Shown: in pieces, positions 44,662 through 53,900 of the stretch
Position numbering within the stretch: the first letter of the stretch is position 1
How the letters are laid out: the number at the start of each line of letters is the position of its first letter
DNA from: Parapedobacter pyrenivorans
Lineage (GTDB): Bacteria > Bacteroidota > Bacteroidia > Sphingobacteriales > Sphingobacteriaceae
Direction of reading: 5' to 3'
Length of the DNA: 64,000 bases
Assembly (NCBI RefSeq): GCF_014636865.1
Contig: NZ_BMER01000001.1
Span: forward strand, 1,910,718-1,974,717
Made by a program: the position numbers and the translations under genes
Notes under the pieces: model-generated
The model's input: the letters and a program-made list of their open reading frames with translations, nothing else
Databases searched by the model: none
What the model was told of the DNA's origin: nothing

Positions 44662-45450
44662 CTATAACCGAGTAATTGCCAGGGTAATAACGGATAATGC
44701 CGAAAGAGCAAGAGACACGATTTGAAAAGTGGCTGCGTTATTCGCGTTCGCTCTGCTGCGTGTAGGTTCAACATATACGACATCGTTCTGTTTAAGGTAA
44801 AAATAGGGAGACGTGAATGTACTGTAATCGTTCAAATCAAAACGTACGAATTCCTTTTTGCCCTTGATGTCCCTGATCAGCAGAACGGTTTGCCTCTTGC
44901 CGTAAATTGTCAAATCTCCTGCCATCCCAATCGCGTCTAGCAGCGTGACCTTTTCATTAGGCACCGTATAGGTAGCCGGTTTAGAGACCTCACCAATCAC
45001 CGTAATTTTAAAATTAGCGAACCGGACTTGCACAGTGGGGTCATTGAAATATTTCGCGGCCGCGTCGCCGATGAGTGTGCGTACCTCCGGTGTAGTTAGC
45101 CCAGCGACCTTGAGTGTACCCAGCATGGGCAGTGTAATTTGGCCTTCTTCATCCACCAGATAGCCGTTTGGCGCATTACTATTGGCTACCGGGGCGGGAT
45201 TCCCGGCATCGGCAGTTCCACCCGACAATCGATTAATGGCTGTTGTTGTTCCCCCGTCAATCGTTTGAATGGTGATATGTAATATATCATCGACTTGAAC
45301 AACTGGTTCCCGGTACTCAGGCAGCTGGATTGTTGGGTCGTCAGCCGGTATATTGCCAAAATAAACCGTTTTCTTGGTGGATACGCAAGCACCTAACGAG
45401 ACAGTGGTTAACAGGATGAGTAGGAAAATTATTTTGTTTTTTCTTATCAT
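44662..45450 (-). CDS. Wza-like polysaccharide export lipoprotein
   Basis: 262 residues with lipobox LGACVS (Cys near 22) after a signal sequence. A polysaccharide export (BexD) domain with DDILHITIQT near 54 is followed by a SLBB-like domain (ITVIGEVSKPATYTVP near 150). It ends in a hydrophobic segment (SLALSALSVITLAITRL) instead of the amphipathic barrel helix of E. coli Wza, a common Bacteroidota variant. It works with the Wzc-like protein and overlaps the phosphatase gene by four bases. Confidence 0.88.
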   Translation of the reverse strand: MIRKNKIIFLLILLTTVSLGACVSTKKTVYFGNIPADDPTIQLPEYREPVVQVDDILHITIQTIDGGTTTAINRLSGGTADAGNPAPVANSNAPNGYLVDEEGQITLPMLGTLKVAGLTTPEVRTLIGDAAAKYFNDPTVQVRFANFKITVIGEVSKPATYTVPNEKVTLLDAIGMAGDLTIYGKRQTVLLIRDIKGKKEFVRFDLNDYSTFTSPYFYLKQNDVVYVEPTRSRANANNAATFQIVSLALSALSVITLAITRL

Positions 45451-46178
45451 GTTATTAAAGCACTATTTTTTATTGGATTTTTTTTAAACGCACCGTGTGC
45501 CTCCCCGCTGAGCACAAACTTTTCAATAGCAGTAAGGTGTTTCTGATGATGTAGATCGGTGCCTACAAAATCTACCATGCCCCGCTTCAACAGGTATTGT
45601 GCGGCTTTCTTAACTTGGGGATTATAATAGCCTGTGGGTGAAAGTATGTTCATCTGAAACAGGCATCCGAGGCGCTTGAGCTGCTCATAGCGCCCTAGGT
45701 GGCCATGATAAAAGAGATACCGCTCGGGGTGGGCTAGTACAGGCTTGTAACCGTGTACCTGCAACTCAAAAATAATACGCTCAATACGTGCATTCTCGGC
45801 AATATATGACATCTCGATGAGCACGTGATTGCCAGGTAACGTCATGAGTTTTTTTCCATCGGTAAAGCGTGTTTCGAAGGTGTCATCCACCATGTATTCA
45901 GCCGCCGCTTCCAATTGTACGCCAGGTGGCAGCTGTTGCCTCAACCGGTCTAGCGCAGATTGAATGGTAGCAGCGGTATTAGGATACAGTTCCATATAGA
46001 TATGGGGGGTAGCATAAAAATGGCGTAAGCCCAATGCTTCCAATCGGTCGACGTACGTCAAGGACGTTTCGACATCTGGGCTACCATCGTCTATGCCCGG
46101 CAACAGGTGGGAGTGTATATCCACACCTAACCAGTCTAGGCTGGTGTGATTCTTTGCTTTATTCAAAAACGTAAACAT
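45447..46178 (-). CDS. PHP-type protein tyrosine phosphatase (CpsB/YwqE-like)
   Basis: 243 residues from the ATG at 46178; an upstream TTG was rejected. Metal-binding PHP motifs are VDIHSHLLPGIDDG near 21, YATPHIY near 60, LIEMSY near 123, LAHPERY near 151 and GTDLHH near 210. It should remove phosphate from the Tyr-rich tail of the Wzc-like kinase, completing the on/off cycle that governs polymer export. It overlaps the export lipoprotein gene (ATGA). Confidence 0.9.
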   Translation of the reverse strand: MFTFLNKAKNHTSLDWLGVDIHSHLLPGIDDGSPDVETSLTYVDRLEALGLRHFYATPHIYMELYPNTAATIQSALDRLRQQLPPGVQLEAAAEYMVDDTFETRFTDGKKLMTLPGNHVLIEMSYIAENARIERIIFELQVHGYKPVLAHPERYLFYHGHLGRYEQLKRLGCLFQMNILSPTGYYNPQVKKAAQYLLKRGMVDFVGTDLHHQKHLTAIEKFVLSGEAHGAFKKNPIKNSALIT

Positions 46179-46244
46179 CCCGGTAATCAATAAACGAAAT
46201 TTTGTTGCTTGTGTGTCACTTCAGCGGCTAAGGAAAAGATCGTG

Positions 46245-47639
46245 TTAATAGGCGTTTTCCTCACCGGTAAGCACGTTAATGATGGTTAGAAAGACGATGC
46301 GTACATCCAGCATCGACGTCCAGTTTTCTAAGTACCAGAGATCATGGGCTACGCGCCGTTCCATCATACGGGGCTCGGTGGTCTCACCGCGGTAACCATT
46401 GACCTGAGCCCAGCCTGTAATACCGGGTTTGAGAAACTGCCTAGCCATATATTGATTAATCATCGAACGGTATTGCTCGGTGTGCTTGAGCATGTGCGGG
46501 CGGGGGCCTACCACGCTCATATGACCTTGCCATACATTGAAAAATTGTGGTAATTCGTCGAGACTGGTCTTTCTAAGAAAGCGACCGATACGCGTAACGC
46601 GATCGTCATCGCGAGTGGCCTGTCGCTTATCACCGTCAGCATTTACCCGCATGCTGCGAAACTTGTAACAAAGAAAAGATTGATTGTCGCGCCCGCTTCG
46701 CTGTTGCTTGAACAGAACCGGACCACGACTTTCCATTTTGATAAGTAAAGCTATTATCGGATAAAGCCAGCTAAGTATAAAGACGATGACTGCGGCGCTG
46801 AATGCCAAATCGAACAATCGCTTCTTGAAACGGCCTTCGATATCGTACACAGGTTCTTGCCGTACACTGATGACAGGCACGGGGCCAAGGACACTGATGC
46901 TGTACGGTACTTTATCTTCACGAGTCAAATCAGGTACAAGTTTCACCCGAAGGCAGTAGCGTTCTCCTTCTTCCACCAAGATAGCTGCTTGAGCGATGCG
47001 GTGGGGAGGAAGAGAGACATAGACTTCCTGGATTCCCTCGGTAATTGCTCGCTGGAATTGTTTTCGTGTGGCTTCGGCGATTTCTCCTCGATCGGTGAAG
47101 AGTTGGTCGTCACGCTCCGTTAAGTATCCTTCGAAGTGGTAGTTGCGTTCGTGTGCCCGGAAATAGTTTGCCAGACTGCGTCCACCCTCGTTTTTGCCTA
47201 TAATGGCTACCGTCTTGCGGATATGGAAATGCCGCAATAACAAGTGTTGGATGTATGTGCCAACTAAGCGGCTAAATACCAGGCAGATCGCCAGCAGGAG
47301 ATAGAAGCCAATGAGAAATGCGCTGGCATCAATTCCTTCGCCATGAGCGAGCAATAGGTATACGGAAAATAATATGCCATGCAGCATCACCGCGCGTAAT
47401 GTCGCGCGATAGATGTTTTCTAAACTCTCCATTGTTGTCTGTAAATACAGACAGAAAATTCCGCCTGAGAGTAACCAGAGCAAGTTGGCCACAGGCAGGT
47501 AGTACCGATATAGCGTTGTGGTATCCGCATAGAAATATATATGGGTGATTTCACCCGCAACAACGAATGCTGCGTTTAAAAAGAGCAAATCAGTGAAGGC
47601 TAATACAAATTTCAGAAGGAAAATGTAGCGCGTTTGCAT
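46245..47639 (-). CDS. undecaprenyl-phosphate sugar phosphotransferase (WcaJ-type priming enzyme)
   Basis: 464 residues with four or five N-terminal membrane segments (to about 155), a CoA-binding-like middle with VAIIGKNEGGRSLA near 165, and the catalytic C-terminal domain (about 270-460): FKKRLFDLAFSA, FKQQRSGRDNQSFLCYKFRSM, and TSLDELPQFFNVW with GPRPHM. It starts repeat-unit assembly on the lipid carrier, probably with glucose- or galactose-phosphate. First gene of the 22.7-kb polysaccharide operon. Confidence 0.92.
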   Translation of the reverse strand: MQTRYIFLLKFVLAFTDLLFLNAAFVVAGEITHIYFYADTTTLYRYYLPVANLLWLLSGGIFCLYLQTTMESLENIYRATLRAVMLHGILFSVYLLLAHGEGIDASAFLIGFYLLLAICLVFSRLVGTYIQHLLLRHFHIRKTVAIIGKNEGGRSLANYFRAHERNYHFEGYLTERDDQLFTDRGEIAEATRKQFQRAITEGIQEVYVSLPPHRIAQAAILVEEGERYCLRVKLVPDLTREDKVPYSISVLGPVPVISVRQEPVYDIEGRFKKRLFDLAFSAAVIVFILSWLYPIIALLIKMESRGPVLFKQQRSGRDNQSFLCYKFRSMRVNADGDKRQATRDDDRVTRIGRFLRKTSLDELPQFFNVWQGHMSVVGPRPHMLKHTEQYRSMINQYMARQFLKPGITGWAQVNGYRGETTEPRMMERRVAHDLWYLENWTSMLDVRIVFLTIINVLTGEENAY

Positions 47640-48040
47640 GTTTTTGTTACTAAAACGGTAGAACCAATTGTCTTTAGTACTAGTAACGTCAATAATAGCG
47701 TGTTTGGTGTTAAAATATTATTAACGTTTTGTTTGTTTTGTTAGTGATTCTTTGAAAGAACCGGTAGATGAATTAGGAACTTTTCAAAAAACATGCCATT
47801 TATTCCTAAATGGAATTCAAAAAAAACGAAAAGGTATAATTTATGCTTTGTTTTAGGGTTTTACGTCGAATTTTGGGGTGTTTAATATATTTTTTTAGCT
47901 ATAGGTTTAAAATATTGATTGGTTATCTGCGTTGTTTTTGAGGCAACCCGATGAGCGACGGCACTACGGTTCCTAACCGTCCTATCAAGACGGTCAGGTT
48001 AGCAAGTCAGGAAACGCTCGAACAGCCAATATAGGGATGC
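47640..48040. other. 401-base intergenic region before the polysaccharide operon
   Basis: An AT-rich stretch between the priming enzyme start and the topoisomerase stop; no open frame of note. It holds an inverted repeat CCATTTA/TAAATGG with a four-base loop (47796-47813) and the topoisomerase hairpin. I could not find a convincing TTG/TAnnTTTG promoter for the polysaccharide operon here, though it must start in this space. Confidence 0.6.
47972..47998 (-). terminator. hairpin downstream of the topoisomerase IV gene
   Basis: In minus-strand RNA a 10-bp stem, CCUGACCGUC with GACGGUUAGG (one G-U pair), closes a seven-base loop 42 bases after the stop. The same sequence read as plus-strand RNA has an A-C mismatch, so the fold favours the topoisomerase transcript. 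No U-run follows. Confidence 0.5.
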
Positions 48041-50863
48041 TTAAAACAACCCCATCTGCCCTTTGTCGTCTACCCGTATATCATCGGGGTTGGTGATTTC
48101 AAAATCGACCTTGGGGCGCTCCTTGGTTTGCTGGATCTCTTCATCCTGCGATTTGCTTGGCTGGTTGTCAGGCTCGATGGCGTTGTCTTCTGCCGTAATC
48201 GGCTGATCTGATGGAGTTTCATCGCTAGCTGTATCCTCAACTACAGATTGGTCAACGTCGGTGTCCGCTTCTTTTTCTTCGGATTGAATTTCCGTTACAG
48301 GTTCGTTATCCGATATTGCAGGACGAATTTCCTCGGCTTCGACAGTCATTAATACCACCTTTTTTACTTCATGCGGGCTCAATCTATTACCTTGTGCCTT
48401 CATGCCTTTTACATCGATGAGTTCAGTAAGATTCTGCTCCATGGTTTCGGGTGTTCGCGATTTACCTTTTAATACGTCAAGGCTGACCACAGGGGTCACT
48501 GCGTTGGTGATGAGCAGCAACTTGGAGCCCGGTTCATCATTGATGATGGTGGTGCGTTTGCCAATCGGAATATCCTCGAAGGAAAAGCGCTTTACATAGT
48601 AAATGCCCGTCTTGCCGTCGCGATGTATAACGCTATAAACCTGATCTGGGCTGTACTTTTCAATGCGGAGCAGCTTATCATCAAAGTGATTACTCAGGTC
48701 AAAACTCGTTAATTCATAGGTGCCATCGGTCATTACAGTGAGGATTTTGTCGTCGCCATCAAATTCTCCAAGGTATTTGCCTCGACTATCGGCATTGAGT
48801 CGCTTGAGCACATCGTCAAACCAAAGCTTCCGACCAGATAGGGTGGAAACACCTTTGCTTTTGAGAACGATTTTTTTGATTGGATATTTCGTTACGATAT
48901 TGCCCTGAGAAGCACGGCCTTTGATAGCAACTTCGGCGAAATCCAAATCAAGTTGTAGTTTGCGGAGTTTGGAATGGGGTTTGAGCTGCACGGTCACTAC
49001 TTCGGCCTCGCCATTGGGGTTGGCTGTGAAGTACAGTACTTTGGATCCTTTTTCACCTTTGGTTAGATCGTATTCCTTGTCGCGCGTAACGCCCAGTATA
49101 GAAAAACGTTTCAGGTACGAGGTACCTGATTTCCCGTCCCGGTAGATCAGGTTATATACTGTACGGTCATCCGCTTTTTTGAATACCGCGACGTGAATGA
49201 TGTCTTTCCCTACAAATACTTTGTCTTGGATTTTGGTGACCATGCATTTGCCGTCGGCACGGAAGACAACGATATCGTCGAGGTCTGAACAATCGCCTAC
49301 ATATTCGTCTTTTCGCATGCCCGTGCCAATGAACCCATCCGCTCGGTTCACATAGAGTTTCACATTGGCAAGGGCAACTTGAGAAGCTTCGACACGGTCA
49401 AATGCCCGCAATTCTGTTTTTCGTTCGCGGCCTTTTCCATATTTCTCCTTTAGCCTTACAAACCAATCGATTGCATAGTCGGTAAGATGGCGGAGGTGGT
49501 GGCGTACCTTTTTTATCTCTCCCTCCAGCGCTGCCATCTGTTCATCCGCCTTTTTGACGTCGAAGCGGGTGATGCTACTCATGGGTTTTTCAATGAGCTT
49601 CTTGTAGTCTTCCGGTAATATTTCGCGGTAGAACTGATCGAAAAAAGGCGTGAACAGTCGAGTAAGCACCTGCACGACGGTTTCAAAATCGCCTGAATTT
49701 TCATAGTCGGGATGTTTGTACATCCCTTCCTGGATGAATATTTTAAGCAGGTTGCTGAAGAAAATCTTTTCCTGTAGTTCGTTGAGACGGATTTCGAGCT
49801 CTTGTTTGAGCAAAGCCTTCGTCTGTTTGGTGTTTTCGATGAGCACATCATTTACACTCATGAAATGAGGCTTATCATCCCGGATAACACACGTATTGGG
49901 CGATATGGATACTTCACATGATGTGAATGCATACAATGCATCGATGGTCACGTCGGGCGAGATACCAGGAGCAAGATGGATAATGATTTCAACACTTTGC
50001 GCCGTATTATCCTCGATTTTCTTAATCTTGATTTTGCCTTTTTCATTGGCAGTTACCACACTATCAATCAAACCACCGGTTGTTGTGCCATAAGGGATTT
50101 CTGTGATAGCGAGGGTTTTCTTGTCGCGCTCTTCGATTTTGGCCCGTATTCGTATTTTACCGCCGCGTTGCCCTTCGTTATACGCCGAGCAGTCGGCCAA
50201 ACCACCCGTGAGGAAATCGGGGAGGAGGTTGGGCCGCTCACCTCGTAGCACCTCGATGGATGCGTCGATCAACTCAATGAAGTTATGCGGCATGATCTTG
50301 GTAGCCAGTCCGACAGCGATACCCTCTGCACCCTGGGCCAGCAGCAATGGAAACTTGACTGGCAAAGTAACGGGCTCACGATTTCGTCCATCATAGCTTA
50401 ATTGCCACTCCGTCGTGTCTGGATTAAATACCACATCGTTGGCAAATTTGGAGAGGCGCCCTTCGATATAGCGTGGAGCTGCAGCCGAATCACCCGTAAC
50501 CGGATCTCCCCAGTTACCTTGGCAATCGATGAGCAGATCCTTTTGTCCGAGCTGTACCATAGCGTCACCGATGGAAGCATCCCCGTGCGGATGATACTTC
50601 ATCGTATTGCCGATTACGTTGGCAGCCTTGTTGAACCGGCCATCGTCCATTTCCTTTAGCGAATGTAAAATACGGCGTTGTACCGGCTTGAATCCATCAT
50701 TGATGTGCGGTACGGCTCGGTCAAGGATGACGTACGAGGCATAGTCCAAAAACCAGTTTTCGTATAATCCCGATAAAAGGACAGATTGACTATTGCCTGT
50801 TTGTTGGTTTTCAGTGCTATTGTTGCTGTTTTCTTCGGGTATGGGGTTCGTTTCGTCGCTCAT
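48041..50863 (-). CDS. parC: DNA topoisomerase IV subunit A (ParC-like)
   Basis: 940 residues. The breakage-reunion domain starts near 28 (LYENWFLDYASYVI). The quinolone pocket region YHPHGDASIGDAM is near 90 and the catalytic tyrosine is in AAAPRYIEGRLS near 130. The C-terminal half carries beta-pinwheel blades, with repeated HRDGK- and GSK-containing strands, and a long acidic tail (about 850-920). The Ala at the Ser80-equivalent pocket position appears usual for this group. It decatenates chromosomes; single-gene unit between two envelope loci. ParC is preferred over GyrA from the motif forms. Confidence 0.88.
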   Translation of the reverse strand: MSDETNPIPEENSNNSTENQQTGNSQSVLLSGLYENWFLDYASYVILDRAVPHINDGFKPVQRRILHSLKEMDDGRFNKAANVIGNTMKYHPHGDASIGDAMVQLGQKDLLIDCQGNWGDPVTGDSAAAPRYIEGRLSKFANDVVFNPDTTEWQLSYDGRNREPVTLPVKFPLLLAQGAEGIAVGLATKIMPHNFIELIDASIEVLRGERPNLLPDFLTGGLADCSAYNEGQRGGKIRIRAKIEERDKKTLAITEIPYGTTTGGLIDSVVTANEKGKIKIKKIEDNTAQSVEIIIHLAPGISPDVTIDALYAFTSCEVSISPNTCVIRDDKPHFMSVNDVLIENTKQTKALLKQELEIRLNELQEKIFFSNLLKIFIQEGMYKHPDYENSGDFETVVQVLTRLFTPFFDQFYREILPEDYKKLIEKPMSSITRFDVKKADEQMAALEGEIKKVRHHLRHLTDYAIDWFVRLKEKYGKGRERKTELRAFDRVEASQVALANVKLYVNRADGFIGTGMRKDEYVGDCSDLDDIVVFRADGKCMVTKIQDKVFVGKDIIHVAVFKKADDRTVYNLIYRDGKSGTSYLKRFSILGVTRDKEYDLTKGEKGSKVLYFTANPNGEAEVVTVQLKPHSKLRKLQLDLDFAEVAIKGRASQGNIVTKYPIKKIVLKSKGVSTLSGRKLWFDDVLKRLNADSRGKYLGEFDGDDKILTVMTDGTYELTSFDLSNHFDDKLLRIEKYSPDQVYSVIHRDGKTGIYYVKRFSFEDIPIGKRTTIINDEPGSKLLLITNAVTPVVSLDVLKGKSRTPETMEQNLTELIDVKGMKAQGNRLSPHEVKKVVLMTVEAEEIRPAISDNEPVTEIQSEEKEADTDVDQSVVEDTASDETPSDQPITAEDNAIEPDNQPSKSQDEEIQQTKERPKVDFEITNPDDIRVDDKGQMGLF

Positions 50864-50900
50864 GTAATCCTAGTAGCTAGTATCTCCACTAATTGCGAAC

Positions 50901-50932
50901 CAAACTTAGGCAAAGTTGAATTTTTTCGCAAA
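50901..50932 (-). promoter_or_regulatory. promoter of the topoisomerase IV gene
   Basis: Minus-strand TTTG (50932-50929), a 20-base spacer and TAAGTTTG (50908-50901): a full match to the Bacteroidota consensus. The plus-strand sequence here, CAAACTTAGGCAAAGTTG, matches the outer arm of the pigment palindrome at 16 of 18 positions. Confidence 0.72.
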
Positions 50933-50957
50933 CCTAATTTTTCAGGTACAAATGGCT

Positions 50958-53900
50958 TCACCTTTTCCTGAAAATAGCCAGCTTACCCTCGCCTGAGATA
51001 AATTCAAAACCCTGCTCCGTAAGGAACGCCGATACGATCGGGTCGGTCGTTAACAGCACCACCCAGTCGGGGATTTGCTGATCCGCTTGCCGGTCGATCA
51101 TCGTGCTGTTGGATACGATGAGCACATCATATCCGGCGTATGGCGGGATGTCCATCACGAATTGTAGCGAATATCGGTTTACCGTATAGGTATGTTGCGC
51201 AGCACTTATTTTCTCCCCGTCGTTATCCCAGGCCGTAACCCTACGTTCGGCACTGTCGTACACCAACAAGAAATCCAGCACGCCATAACCACACCCCAAG
51301 TGCAGGAACCGGCCATTTGCTGGTAGGACCCGTAAAAGCCGGTGATAGCATGCTTTGTTGATGTTGAAAACAGCTTTTACTTCGCGCTGGATAGATTTTG
51401 GTTTATAAACGTAGTTGAAGGCGATTTTTCGCCAGAAATAATCGGCAGTTTCCCGTTCATTGCGCAACGCCCTGAACTCCGCCTTGAAATGGGCGGCTAT
51501 TTTTTTCGTCCGCTCGGAATAGGTATTGCCGAATCTAACATCGTTATGTTTGATTCTTGGGAGAAACTTCATCGTAATCGGGCCGGGCTTTAGCATGTTG
51601 TCGTTTTTGGGCAGGGAATGTGCGTTGCCATGGATCAAAACAGGAAGAATATCCAGTTTTAACTGCTCGGCTAGGTAAAAGGCACCTTTGTGAAAGCGTT
51701 GGATAGCGGTGGTCATAGACCGGGTACCCTCAGGAAATACAATGATGGAATACCCTTGCCTGACTTTTTTGCGTAACTTTTCCAGACTTTCCGGTTGATT
51801 TTCCGTGGCTGGGTGAGCGCCTACCATGCGCATGGCATGGCCAAAGAAAGGCGAACGTAACTGGCGGTCGTTCATCATGAAGATCTGCATGGGATGCAAA
51901 AGTCCCATGGTGGGTGTATCCAAGATGGATGTATGGTTGGCAATGATCATTACGGGTGGATCATAATTGGAGGGGGCCTTTCCGATCACGTTCATGCGAA
52001 TACCTGGTGTGCGGTACATGAGGTTATGGAAAAACAACTGCAATACCCGGTGAAACACCTTGAATTTCTTCTTTTTACCTACAGGGATGATGGGAATAAG
52101 CAACCGCGCCAGCAGGCTTACGGTTAATCCGCCTAGAAAGAAATAGCCAAAGGTAAGACCAGTTAGGAGAAGATTGATGATACGCCACGGTGTATTCCCC
52201 TTATCCTGTGGCCCACTGATAAAAAGACGGAAAAGCCAAGGCTGTATGGAAAAAGACATCAATACCACCACCAATAGACCAATAAGAGGTATGATCGAAA
52301 TAGACTGAATAGCAGGGTGCTTGGCGAAAATCAAGATGCCGAAACATAGGATGGTTGCCAAAGCAGACATGACCACACCGGATTTATATGCTGGCATATC
52401 CCTGCTGCCGTAGGTGTATTGTTCCAGTAATCCCTTAGTCATAAAGATGGAGTAATCAACACCCAATCCGAAAATCAGTGTGGTGATGATGATGTTGAAT
52501 GCATTGAATTGTATGCCGAACATGCCCATCAGGCCCAAGGTGACCAGCCAGCCCAGAAAAATGGGAATATTAGTGACCAACGTGAGCTCCAAGCTGCCAA
52601 AAAACAGGAAAATAACCACAAAAACAGCTATCGACGCGATGAAAAACAGTGTGTTGAAATCAGCTTCTAAATTACTAAGCAGTTTTTCCTGTAAGTGTTT
52701 GCGGTCGATGGCAAGTACGCCGCCATCTTCATCGGAGAGTGACTGGATTAGCGGGCTGGTGTCACCATTTTCGATCTTCACAACCGTAGTGATGGTTGTG
52801 AGATTTTTTCCTGACGCGATGAATTCATCTAAAAACAAGGTGTTTAGTAAATTTTGGTCGGTTGTGTTCAGTGGGGAAAATGGCTGTGATAGCTTCTCAA
52901 AAAAAGGCTCGAAGGTGTTTTCCTTAAAGCCGACCTTCTGGCCTTCGCTGACGAGTTGCTCCATCAGTCGCTCTTTTCTAGCTGCCGCCCAAAACCGGTT
53001 CCATCGATTGATCCGTTCCCGTTGCTCAGCCACGGGGAACGCGACGCTTCCGACTGACTGAAAGCCAAGAATGGTGCGTTGGGCCTCCTGCTGTTCCAAT
53101 TGCTGGAAGAGTACGGCATTCCGGGCTAAGGCGTCGTCATAGGTGTCGCCGTATGCAACGAGGTAGATTGACTTTGCGGAGTAGTCGGTGAGGGTATCGA
53201 GCCGTTGTTCTGCTTGCCTGAGGTGTTTGGGTTGGTAGTTCAAAGCAGCTAGGTCGTCATTGAAGCCAACCCGCTGGAAGGTAAAGAGGCTGATGAGTGT
53301 ACAGGCGATACCAACAAATAAAATCCATTTGTTTCGGCTGAAGTCATACCGGGCAATGGCATCGACGAACGTGTTTTGCCGTACTGCGATTCCCTTGCGG
53401 GGCGAATATACCTGTGGTATGAAGATGAGGGCAAAGAGGGCAGCTCCTAATACGCTGACAGCCGCGAAAATACCGAGGTCTTTCAATACGTCAGAGTGCA
53501 GGAATAGCAGGCAAAGGAAATCGACAGCGGTAAAGACCGCACACATGAGTAGCGGCTTGGTCGTACTTTCAAACAGCCGTTTCACGTCGCCCGTGCCGCG
53601 GTAGTGGCTCAGGATGTGCAGCGAGTAATCCAGTGTGAGACCCAATAACACGGAGCCGATGCCAATAGATATGGCAGAAATCGTGCCCTTGAGCCAATAC
53701 AAGGCTGCTACACCTAGGAGACTTCCGAACACGGCCGGGAAAAGGATAATCAACGGTATGGTTGCTCGTCGATAGAAATAGATGAACAACGCGACCAATG
53801 CAACGAGTGCGATGGACAGCGTGACGCGGATATCTTGCTTGATTTGCTCGGCGTTGGCGACCGCCATGGCCGTAGCACCGAAATATTCGGCGGAGGCACG

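Noticed and set aside
24909-47639. Capsule region as a mobile genomic island
   Set aside because: No integrase, transposase, tRNA gene or flanking direct repeat was seen; only the gene order hints at insertion.
47796-47813. Inverted repeat CCATTTA/TAAATGG as terminator
   Set aside because: The 7-bp AT-rich stem is weak and has no T-run on either strand; kept only as a note on the intergenic region.
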